From Dendrobium chrysotoxum (Eukaryota; Streptophyta; Magnoliopsida; Asparagales; Orchidaceae), in contig CM034314.1 of assembly GCA_019925795.1 (NCBI GenBank), positions 81,960,780 through 82,024,779 of the forward strand: 64,000 bases of DNA, written 5' to 3'. The position numbers and the translations under genes were made by a program. The notes under the pieces are model-generated. The model saw only the letters and a list, made by a program, of their open reading frames with translations. It was not told the origin of the DNA and made no database searches. Every line of letters starts with the position of its first letter. Within the stretch, counting starts at the first letter, position 1. Positions 55,227-64,000 of this stretch are shown in pieces.

Positions 55227-58200
55227 CAATTGAGAAGTGGCAAAGTGCTGCCACCGCCACTAAAAAAGGGATCATCAAGCAAAGACAAGGGAAAAGATAA
55301 AATCATCAATGAAGAAATCATCCCTAAAGATCATAAGAAGAAATATGATACAAATAAAGGGATAGCATATAATATCATTTCCCATTTAAGAAAAATCCCA
55401 GCACAACTCAGTATCTATGAAGCTCTCCTAATGTCAAAAGATCTTCGAGAAACTTTAATACAGGCTCTCAAAAATCCAGAGAGATATGAAGCATATTTCA
55501 CAGAAAGATGTTTGAGCGAAGTTCTTCATGCCAGAAATGAACCCGTTGTCACGTTCTCTGAAGAAGATCTCATGTTGGGGACTACAGAATATAATCGTCC
55601 TTTATATATTACGGCAGAAAGTGATGGCATCATAATCAAGCGAATCTTGATTAACCCCGGGTCTTCAATAAATCTCATGAGCTTACGCACGCTAAGATCA
55701 TTGTCCCTAGATATCCAACATCTCAGGCCAGATAAACTTATCGTGCACGGTTTCAATGAGAAAGGGCAAAAAACTATAGGGTCATTTGTCCTTCCCCTAA
55801 AATTTGGAGAGCTGTGCACAGAAGCCAAATTTCATATTATCGATGCAGACACTTCATTCAAGGCACTTTTGGGTAGACCTTGGCTCCATGAGAATGGTCT
55901 GGTTCCATCAACTATGCACCAATGTATGAAATATCTAAAGGATGGAGAAGAGTTCTGGATCTCTAGAGATATACAACCCTTTGCAGTCCACGAAGTAAAA
56001 ATTTATGATGATGCAAAATACTTCATTCCAAATGAAGTAAAACCAACAAAATCTTCTGAAGCTAAAGCATCGACATCAAAGAGTACAAAACAATCCAAAG
56101 AAGTTGAAGAAAAGAAGACAGGAAGGAAGGGCGTGTCACCCAATTTTCCTAAAAAGATTAATACATTGACTAAATCAAATAAAATTGTACTTCATTTAGG
56201 AAGTGACACGGAGGAAGATGAGGATATCTCCGAAACCTACAACCCTTTGTTGAACGAAAAGCCAAAGGAAAATACTTTTGTAGTTACTCTGATCCCTCCA
56301 CAACATTTCAGAGAAATTGTATCCCGCGAGGTTCATAATGTTGAAGAGCTTAAAATATTTTATGTACCTCCCCTATGCGGAAGTAGAGGATCGGGAAGCT
56401 TATTTTATAAATTTGGAGAATATCAAGAAGAGAATCTCAATGAGCATGGGAATTTCAATGAAGATGCAGAGATAATTCCTACAGAAATGCCCAGATATTG
56501 TCCCAAAAGAATTCAGCAGATGATACAGAAAGCTGGAATTCATAATATGGTTATTTGGCGACGAGCACGTTTCTTTCAAAGAATGTGGTGTCAAGAACTA
56601 TCAAAAATGGGTAGTCGTGATACAAAAGGCCTCAGATTTATCGTAGCAGAACATGCTCAGAAAAATACATGTTATGCGGTAAAAGATAAACATCTGACTA
56701 CTGAAGACACAGATACGAATGAAGAGAAAGATATGGAAGCTAAACCTGCACCAGAAGAACTTGAAGATGGTGGACAGGCTGCTACCATGGATGAGCTAAA
56801 AGAAATAAACTTGGGAACTGATGAGGACCCTCGCCCGACCTTTATCAGCGCTCTTCTTTCAAAGAATAAAGTTGAAAAGATGAAAGCATTACTCAGTGAA
56901 TTCAGGAACTGTTTTGCCTGGACATACGATGAAATGCCAGGCTTATCCCCTGATATAGCTGTTCATAAACTAGCCATTAAACTAGGTGCAATACCTGTTA
57001 AGCAAGCTCCAAGGCGAATGAGGCTAGAAATTGAAGAGAAAGTGATTACAGAAACTAAGAAGCTTATCGAAGCATGTTTCATTCGAGAAGAGAAATATGC
57101 TGATTGGATAGCCAATATTGTCCCAGTGAAAAAGAAGAACGGACAAATTCGTATATGTATTGACTATCGAGACATGAATAAGGCGTGTCCAAAAGATGAC
57201 TTTCCACTTCCAATATCAGAATTGCTGGTTGACAATACGTCTAACTACGACATATTCTCATTTATGGATGGATCGTCGGGCTACAACCAAATCAGAATGG
57301 CACCTGAAGATGAGAAGCATACATTTTTTAGGACTCCCATCGGCATATTCTGCTACACAATTATGCCCTTTGGCTTGAAAAATGCTGGAGCTACATACCA
57401 AAGAGCTATGACACATATATTTGACGACCTCATCCACCAAAAAGTTGAATGCTATGTGGATGATCTTGTTGTCAAAAGTATAAATCGAAAAGATCATTTT
57501 GAAGATTTAAGAATTGTATTCGAGAGGATCAGAAAATTCAATCTCAAAATGAACCCACTCAAGTGTGCTTTTGGAGTTTCCTCGGGAAAGTTTCTTTGGT
57601 ACGTGGTACGACATAGAGGGATTGAGGTTGATCCTAACAAAGTCAAGGCAATCATAGAAATGTCGCCTCCAAAAAGTCTCCGTCAACTTCGTTCTTTACA
57701 AGGACAACTTGCATTCATACGGCGATTTATCTCAAATCTATCCGGCAGATGTCAACCATTTGCAAAGCTGATGAAGAAAGATGTTCATTTCAAATGGGAT
57801 GATGAATGTCAAGAAGCTTTTGACAGTATCAAGAGATATCTGTTAAGCCCGCCTATTCTTGCAGCACCAATTTCAGGGAAGCCTCTTATTCTATACACCG
57901 CAGCGTTGGAAGAGTCCCTTGGGGCATTGCTAGCTCAGCACAATGAAGAAGGCAAAGAAAATACACTCTACTACATCAGTCGAAGATTGATTGGAGCAGA
58001 GATACGTTACTCTCCAATTGAGAAACATTGTCTGGCGCTGATTTTTGCAGTTCAAAAACTCCGTCACTATATGCTGTCTCATAAAATTATGCTGATATCA
58101 AAGATCGATCCACTGAAGTTCTTGATGACAAGACCAGCATTGACAGGTCGCCTAGCCAGGTGGGCAGTGATACTTCTGCAGTTTGATATCACATATGTTC

Positions 58201-58889
58201 CAGAAAAGGCAGTGAAAGGGCAAGTCTTAGCAGATTTCCTTGCCGCACATGCTGTTCCTGCAGACTCGCCGATCAATGATGATCTACCCGATGAACAAAT
58301 TCTATTTATTATAGAAGGAGAAGAATCACAAATATGGGAAATGTATTTTGATGGTGCATCATCAATTAAACCTGCCCAACCTCCAAACCTCCCAAAAGCT
58401 CGTGCTGGTGTTGGTCTTATCTTCATAGCACCTAATGGAGGGATAATGAGATTTTCATTTGGTTTAACTGAACCTAGAACTAATAATGAAGTAGAATATG
58501 AAGCTTTAATAGCGGGTCTCGAGATCGCTATTTCAATGAAAATTCAAAATCTCAAAATTTTTAGTGATTCTCAGCTCGTTATAAATCAAGTACTGGGTAT
58601 TTATAAAATCGGTAGAGTCGGGTTGATTTACTATCATAGACGAGTCTTTGAACTCTTGAAGCAAATTACAAATGTTACATTGATTCAAGTATCTCGAGCC
58701 CATAATAGTAAAGCAGATTCTTTAGCAAAATTCGCTAAGGAAATGGCAAGCATGAATGACGAGCCGGTGCTGATCAGTGTCAACACTCGTCGAGTACTGG
58801 AGCCAGCAATTCTATGTTCCCCGCAGGCAGAGGGGTCACCAAATTTAAGCCAGCAGGATACAACTTTGGTTGTTCCTCAATCTCCCTAA
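55227..58889 (+). CDS. Tat pol: protease, RT, RNase H, second RNase H
   Basis: 1,219 open codons counted from 55230, with LRSGKVLPPP near the start. The protease region (about residues 105-230) has INPGSSINLM where D-G-S/T-G is expected, and later DTSFKALLGRPWLH. RT (about 570-790) has FPLPISELLVDN, FMDGSSGYNQI, MPFGLKNAGATYQ and YVDD at residues 742-745. The first RNase H (about 880-1000) reads ILYTAALEESLGALL, lacking the usual Asp. The second, archaeal-type RNase H (about 1037-1180) has all expected acidic residues: YFDGAS (D1041), EYEAL, SDSQL and NSKADSLA. It ends at TAA 58887-58889, after which the same frame continues into integrase, so this stop is probably a recent mutation. The protease Asp loss also argues against activity. 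Confidence 0.88.
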   Translation, partial: QLRSGKVLPPPLKKGSSSKDKGKDKIINEEIIPKDHKKKYDTNKGIAYNIISHLRKIPAQLSIYEALLMSKDLRETLIQALKNPERYEAYFTERCLSEVLHARNEPVVTFSEEDLMLGTTEYNRPLYITAESDGIIIKRILINPGSSINLMSLRTLRSLSLDIQHLRPDKLIVHGFNEKGQKTIGSFVLPLKFGELCTEAKFHIIDADTSFKALLGRPWLHENGLVPSTMHQCMKYLKDGEEFWISRDIQPFAVHEVKIYDDAKYFIPNEVKPTKSSEAKASTSKSTKQSKEVEEKKTGRKGVSPNFPKKINTLTKSNKIVLHLGSDTEEDEDISETYNPLLNEKPKENTFVVTLIPPQHFREIVSREVHNVEELKIFYVPPLCGSRGSGSLFYKFGEYQEENLNEHGNFNEDAEIIPTEMPRYCPKRIQQMIQKAGIHNMVIWRRARFFQRMWCQELSKMGSRDTKGLRFIVAEHAQKNTCYAVKDKHLTTEDTDTNEEKDMEAKPAPEELEDGGQAATMDELKEINLGTDEDPRPTFISALLSKNKVEKMKALLSEFRNCFAWTYDEMPGLSPDIAVHKLAIKLGAIPVKQAPRRMRLEIEEKVITETKKLIEACFIREEKYADWIANIVPVKKKNGQIRICIDYRDMNKACPKDDFPLPISELLVDNTSNYDIFSFMDGSSGYNQIRMAPEDEKHTFFRTPIGIFCYTIMPFGLKNAGATYQRAMTHIFDDLIHQKVECYVDDLVVKSINRKDHFEDLRIVFERIRKFNLKMNPLKCAFGVSSGKFLWYVVRHRGIEVDPNKVKAIIEMSPPKSLRQLRSLQGQLAFIRRFISNLSGRCQPFAKLMKKDVHFKWDDECQEAFDSIKRYLLSPPILAAPISGKPLILYTAALEESLGALLAQHNEEGKENTLYYISRRLIGAEIRYSPIEKHCLALIFAVQKLRHYMLSHKIMLISKIDPLKFLMTRPALTGRLARWAVILLQFDITYVPEKAVKGQVLADFLAAHAVPADSPINDDLPDEQILFIIEGEESQIWEMYFDGASSIKPAQPPNLPKARAGVGLIFIAPNGGIMRFSFGLTEPRTNNEVEYEALIAGLEIAISMKIQNLKIFSDSQLVINQVLGIYKIGRVGLIYYHRRVFELLKQITNVTLIQVSRAHNSKADSLAKFAKEMASMNDEPVLISVNTRRVLEPAILCSPQAEGSPNLSQQDTTLVVPQSP

Positions 58890-60251
58890 CAAATTATTCT
58901 GGAAAATCAAATAGATAAACCTCCAATATTTACAGAAAGAAAATTTGGCAGAACCTCTAAACCCTGGCTTGAATGCCTAGAGGTTGAAGAGCAAAATGAC
59001 TGGAGGAAGCCTTTCATTGACTACTTTAGAGAAGGCAAACTCCCGACAGATAAATCATTAGCTACACAGATCAAAAAGAGAGCGTTGCGATATGCATTTG
59101 TTAACAACACGCTATATCGAAGATCGTTCGATCAAATGTGGCTACGATGTTTAGGGAGAGATAAAGCTGATAAAGTTATCTCTGAAGTTCACGAAGGACT
59201 ATGTGGCGCACATCAATCGGGTCCTAAAATGGCCATTAAAATTAAAAGAATGGGTTATTACTGTCCATCAATGATAAAGGATTGCACCAATCATGCATAT
59301 ATATGTCATGAATGTCAAATTCATGGTAATATTATACATCAAGCTCCAAATCCTTTGCATCCTACTATAGCATCTTGGCCTTTTGAATGCTGGGGGACAG
59401 ATGTAGTAGGGCCAATTGATCCACCATCATCTGCTGGACACCGCTTTATATTAGCTGCAACAGATTATTTTTCTAAATGGGCTGAAGCGGTACCATTCAA
59501 AGAAGTCACTGCTCATCATGTGATCAGCTTCTTTACTCATAATGTTGTCTATAGATTTGGTGTACCGCGCCGCATTATCTCAGACAATGGTCTAGCCTTC
59601 AAAAGTACTAAAATTTATAAATTCATTGAGCGACATAAAATCGATTGGCGATATTCATCGATTTATAATCCAAGGGCAAATGGATTGGCAGAAGCATTCA
59701 ACAAGACGCTCGTAAAGCTGATCAAGAAAATTCTCACTAAAAATAAAAGAGAGTGGCATACTAAGATGGCAGAAGCATTATGGGCATATCGTACTACGTA
59801 CAAGACACCAACAAAAGCAACTCCTTATGCACTGGTATTTGGAGCTGAAGCAGTACTTCCAATCGAAGTTGAATTGCCGTCACTTCGAGTAGCTGTTCAG
59901 TACGACCTAACAGAAGAACAAAATGCTCGCCTACGGATGGAAGAACTTGACGCACTAGATGAAGTCCGGCTCCAAGCTCAACAAAATTTAGAAATTTATC
60001 GAGCAAGAATGATAAAATCTTTTGACCGTATGGTATGCCCTCGAGCATTTCAAGAAGGAGAATTGGTCCTGGTGCTGAGAAGACCAATTATCCCACACCG
60101 AAGAATGGGTGGCAAATTTGAACCAAACTGGGAAGGCCCTTTTGTCATCGAGAAGGTGTACCATGGAGGAGCCTATCAACTCATCGATATGGAAGGCCGA
60201 CGACCCATGCCTCCGATCAATGGGAGATATTTGAAGAAATATCATTCTTAA
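58890..60251 (+). CDS. Tat integrase
   Basis: In the same frame as pol, open from the codon after the pol stop to TAA 60249-60251. The HHCC finger is complete (HEGLCGAHQ .. CTNHAYICHECQ). The DDE core shows WGTDVVGPID, IISDNGLAFKS and NPRANGLAEAFNK, with both Asp and the Glu in place. The C-terminus has FEPNWEGPFVI and an RYLKKYHS end, with no chromodomain, as expected for Tat. It inserts the cDNA into the genome. It would normally be cleaved from the pol polyprotein. No in-frame ATG sits at the start, supporting a former fusion with pol. Confidence 0.88.
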   Translation, partial: QIILENQIDKPPIFTERKFGRTSKPWLECLEVEEQNDWRKPFIDYFREGKLPTDKSLATQIKKRALRYAFVNNTLYRRSFDQMWLRCLGRDKADKVISEVHEGLCGAHQSGPKMAIKIKRMGYYCPSMIKDCTNHAYICHECQIHGNIIHQAPNPLHPTIASWPFECWGTDVVGPIDPPSSAGHRFILAATDYFSKWAEAVPFKEVTAHHVISFFTHNVVYRFGVPRRIISDNGLAFKSTKIYKFIERHKIDWRYSSIYNPRANGLAEAFNKTLVKLIKKILTKNKREWHTKMAEALWAYRTTYKTPTKATPYALVFGAEAVLPIEVELPSLRVAVQYDLTEEQNARLRMEELDALDEVRLQAQQNLEIYRARMIKSFDRMVCPRAFQEGELVLVLRRPIIPHRRMGGKFEPNWEGPFVIEKVYHGGAYQLIDMEGRRPMPPINGRYLKKYHS

Positions 60252-61354
60252 GAAAGCAAGCTCAAGATCATTCCCTCACAAGGACAGAATACATTTCTAA
60301 GATATCTTAGAAATTCTCCCGCAAGACAGGGGGCATTTTTAAGTTTAAAAATGCCAAAAATCTGATGACAGTTGAAAATTCCCTTCAAGACAGGGGGCAT
60401 TTTAAATATTTATTTGGGTTAACATTGATCTCCAAATAAATATTTAAAATCATTCAGAATGCTATTACTGTATAAATACAGTACAGAAGCTAGTGCCTTA
60501 AAGCAAATAAATATATGATCATTACAAAGTAAAGATTCATCTTCGAAGTTGCCAGGATCTCGAAATTCAGATTGAGAAGATGTTTTGATCTAACAACCTC
60601 AACAAATCAAATTCAATAAGTACAAGCTGTTATAGTACAAGTCCAGTGCTCAAACATGTATAATATCAATCTCAATAAGCCAATATGCGGCCGAGCCACT
60701 GACAGCTTTACCCACTCAATAAGCCATGATAAGAGGCCGTAGTAGGAAAGCACATATTTTGTTAGCCCGATGATAAATACTACCAAGTTTGATACTTGTC
60801 AAATTTAATAAATCCAAGCAATTCAGATTCAGAAGATTAATAAGTGGACTGAGGCAAAATTCAGAAGAACATTCTCAATCAACTCAAAGGCACAAAGCCA
60901 CAATGAAAATTATCGTCAAGTTAGAGGCATTATCCTTCAATAAATCTGTCAAGCACAAAGCTAAGATCGAAGGAGTTTCTCTTCTTCAGCATGTCCGATA
61001 AAGCACAAAGCTTAGGATCGAAGAAGTCGTCCTGCAGTTCTTATAGAGCCATATGCTGAACTAAGGGAATATTACTATCATCAAAGTCCGCCATGCATAA
61101 AGCCTTGGACAGATGACTATTTGCCACCGACCTAATATCAATCTAAAGAGTTTAGGTCACCGATATAGATTCTTCATCAAGCCCATGAAAGCAAAAAGTT
61201 AGGGCAGAAGATATGTTCTATGCCTGACAAATTGAGAAGATAAATCAGGGATATCTAGAAGACCCTCTACGTGACATCTAAGATCAAATTTTAAAGATCC
61301 GTAGGGTCAACCAGTTTGCAACAAACATGATCTGCTACAAGGCACATATCACAT
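60252..61354 (+). other. Tat 3' non-coding region
   Basis: About 1.1 kb between integrase and PPT, with no supported gene. CAAGACAGGGGGCATTTT occurs twice (60322-60339 and 60391-60408), an internal purine-rich repeat. Motifs like GCACAAAGCTAAGATCGAAG recur at 60950-61025. Confidence 0.6.
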
Positions 61355-61369
61355 TTGTTGGGGGGTATT
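61351..61369 (+). promoter_or_regulatory. Polypurine tract of Tat element
   Basis: TTGTTGGGGGGTATT directly before the LTR start at 61370; the G-run is the likely second-strand primer. Confidence 0.65.
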
Positions 61370-64000
61370 TGTTGACTGAAAAAATTATAATCCACGTAAG
61401 ACTCAACTTCCGACTCAACCAACTACTCCCACGATTTCAAGTAGCCGCTCCTCACGACACAAAACAATGCAACCCTTCCCATTTTCATTCTCACGCAAAC
61501 AGACAAGCTCTCAGAACGAAAGAGAAGAAAGATCTGAAACTCACCTCGGGGCTCCCGTCGATCTTCGGACCAGATGCCGACTTCCGTCCCTCTACACTCG
61601 CCTATCGATTTCCAGCCTCCTGCTCCGACGTCGAACCGGCCGGATCCGACTCCGGCTGCCAAACCCGCCGGACATTCTTCCATCTCCGACCTCGCCGTCG
61701 AATCCCCAGTCCCGATTCCTGCGTCTGAAGCTGAAGCTGCCTGTAGACCCGAAGTCTTCCCGCATGCCCTAACTCCGGCCGACTCCAACCAGTCACCACC
61801 TCCTCCGCTCGGACCCGCCTAGCCTCCGATCCGACGCCTGCCGTGTGTGCCCTAGCCCGACTCCTGGCTTCTCTGATCCGCCCGATCGGGCTATGCCCGA
61901 TCCTCCTATATCTGTATAACAGATATATTATTATATTATATAATAATTATAATAATATATTATATTAGATATATTATATTATAATATACTTTTTATATTA
62001 TAATATGTATTATTATTATTTATTTATAATAATAATATACATTATATTATATTAAGTTATACTATAACAAATATATTTTATTATAATATATTATTATTAT
62101 TATTATATATTAAAATATAAAAAGGGGGGAAAGGGGGTCTTCAATCAAGCATCAAAATCAACGAATCATCCGCAAATATTTATCTGCAACCATTCATCGT
62201 CAATTGAAAGCATCTGAAGACAAATTCCCGAGCCCGACAACGCCCTGAAGCCCCGGCCGTCGATTATCTTTTCAGCCGGGCGGACTTGAAAGGGCAAATG
62301 CCCTCCTTACCTCCCAGCGCCGGGGAGGGGACGCCGGAAGGCTACCGAAATTTTCTCAAAAATTTGGGACTTAGCCAAAATTTTGAGAAAATTGGAAAAT
62401 GCTTAAATGGCCATTTAATTTAAGAATAATTATATTATTAATTAATTGGTAAATTAAATGACAAAAAAAGGGAATCGGCAACAGGCAATCGTCGACGATC
62501 ATCAACGACAATCATCTGCAACAAATCATTCGTCAATCAAAGCTTCCGAAGACTATTCCGGGACCCGACAACGTCTTAAAGCCCTCGGCCGTTGACTATC
62601 TTTCTGGCCGGGCGGACTTGAAAGGGCAAATGCCCTCCTTACCTCCCGGCGCCGGGGAGGGAACGCCGGAAGGCTGCCGAAATTTCTTTAAAAATCTCGG
62701 ACTTAGAAAAAAAATTTTAAAAGATTGGAGAGATATGCAATTAATTGACTTAATTTGGGATTAATTAATTGAACAAATATTAAATTAAATTTTAATTTCA
62801 ATTAAAACCCATTTAATCAATTAAAAAAAAAAGAGAATTTTGAAATTTTCAAATAGCATACAGATTTAAAATCAAAGCAATATAGCCCACTTTGAATGTT
62901 GAAGTATTGCAAGCAAGTGAATGGACATCATGACTATAGCAATAACATTGAACAATTATCAACTAACAACAATAGTGATGCCTTCTAATTTAATATTGAA
63001 AGGAATAAGGGAGATATCCATTCTAGTAGTGGGCTAAAATCTTTTATCTGGGAAGAGCTTGGAGAAATGCTCAACAGAATATGGGCAGAATATGCAGATT
63101 AATTCTCATATCCTTGTCTTTCTCATGTATGCAACATTCATTCTTATAATGCATTTGATGACTACAAGGAATTTCTTCCAACAACCAACAATCTTGAATA
63201 GATCTATTCAAAGAGTGATGATGACACTAGGAGAAGTCTCATTTGACTCAAATGCACAAGATCACTCCTATGCTATTAACATCTTAATAAAGAGCCTTAT
63301 GTAGCTTCTTTTTAGCACTCTTCTATGATAACTACCCATCATTTCATAAGAAGGCATATCACTAATGCATAAGGAGAAGAAGCAATGAATTTATAGTATA
63401 CTCAATTGATATATAAGGGATAACAGAAGATTCTTATCAATCAATATAGTTCATTTACGAGCAAGAACACGATCTTCTAATGTCTATTGGATAAACATTC
63501 CTTACAAGCTATAGTAGACTACATGACAAGCTTGCATAAATTAAACAACACATCTTCTATATATTACAACTTAAACCTGATTTAGAGCAACGCCACGGGA
63601 TCCGCAACATGTGTACAAGCGGACAGAAGGCGTTCGTAGGCCCTTAAAAGAAATCCCGACCTTTTCTAAATGAAATCACTTGCGCAAATGTATCATATCT
63701 AAATATTTTAAAATCTCCTTTTTATGTATTAAATATGGTCCCACTGAATTGAAATCACCCCGCATGTGCTCCGATCGTCATATCTGAGTCCCAAATCCAA
63801 CGATTCGAGAATGCTACGCGGGTCAAATATTCAAGTCTCATCCTCCTCCTCGATAGGACTGGAGTCGACACGACTTAAATCACAAAATGCCTCACAAAAT
63901 CCTACGAAAATACTAGTGACTTTAACGTTACCCCGATGATGGCTGTGTTGACAGAAAATTTCAACCGGAGGGGTCAAATCTCAAAACTAATAAAAGAATA
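61370..64000 (+). repeat. 3' LTR of Tat element (cut by window end)
   Basis: Starts TGTTGACTGAAAAAATT and matches the 5' LTR from 47714 to about 50375. Differences include loss of a roughly 20 bp piece between CGGACCCGCC repeats (5' LTR near 48160-48190) and scattered single changes. The final roughly 0.9 kb is outside the window. Confidence 0.9.

Larger units (their letters stand above)
47714..64000 (+). mobile_element. Tat-lineage Ty3/gypsy retrotransposon, partial at window end
   Basis: 5' LTR 47714-51281, PBS 51288, leader, upstream ORF plus gag, pol with dual RNase H, integrase, PPT and 3' LTR from 61370 to beyond 64000. The second RNase H after the first, the CxYHxxxxH..DC gag motif and the long LTRs place it in the Tat group (Ogre/Retand-like). 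LTRs are close but differ by scattered substitutions and small indels. Coding frames are broken by about four stops and one frame change, so it is young but probably not autonomous. Confidence 0.9.

Noticed and set aside
1..64000. CRISPR array, operon or phage-like module
   Set aside because: None of the repeats has the short-repeat/unique-spacer pattern, and all gene structure is plant-nuclear with introns.

Overview
This window looks like nuclear DNA of a flowering plant with a repeat-rich genome. The evidence is two intron-containing plant genes on the minus strand, AT-rich introns and intergenic DNA, and a wide set of plant transposable elements: Ty1/copia, Ty3/gypsy chromovirus and Tat-type elements, a 5S-bearing Cassandra-like TRIM, CACTA, LINE, tRNA-derived SINE and foldback MITEs. 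The species cannot be read from the sequence. A monocot, perhaps a palm, is only an impression. There is no prokaryotic signal: no operons, no CRISPR array, no Shine-Dalgarno-led genes.

Layout. 1-6.6 kb: two LTR-like arms in head-to-head orientation, each starting with TGTTG, around a 1.6 kb spacer with two 5S rRNA-like (Cassandra-type) copies. 6.8-8.7 kb: LINE 3' fragments and a collapsed CACTA element. 9.4-11.7 kb (minus): a two-exon secreted glyoxal/galactose-oxidase-like gene with every expected copper and cofactor ligand. 12.1-14.3 kb: a SINE split by a 2,053 bp solo LTR with a perfect CCTAA target duplication. 14.3-20.1 kb: AT-rich DNA with three TWA-flanked foldback MITEs and a second SINE.

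20.5-39.8 kb (minus): one coiled-coil gene of five predicted exons (657 aa). Its fourth intron is about 14.2 kb and holds a nest: a decayed copia element on the gene's own strand, interrupted by a solo LTR (perfect GATTG duplication) and, 59 bp away, by a chromodomain Ty3/gypsy element whose LTR belongs to the same family.

40-47.7 kb: decayed LTR-type repeats, a 327 bp TG..CA element with TAACA duplications, a diverged direct repeat, a long (AT)n tract, and a minus-strand LTR-like promoter region whose leader is a 17-copy, 29 bp minisatellite. 47.7-64 kb: one large Tat-lineage Ty3/gypsy element on the plus strand, with a 3.6 kb 5' LTR, PBS, an upstream ORF joined to gag, a pol frame with protease, RT, a degenerate RNase H and a second complete RNase H, integrase, PPT, and a 3' LTR cut by the window end. 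Its frames are broken by only a few stop codons.

Only the two minus-strand genes look like host genes. No wholly new protein system was seen. The most informative signals are the nested insertions with exact target duplications, the paired same-family insertions, the head-to-head LTR-like arms, and the minisatellite leader. All boundaries and splice sites were read by eye.
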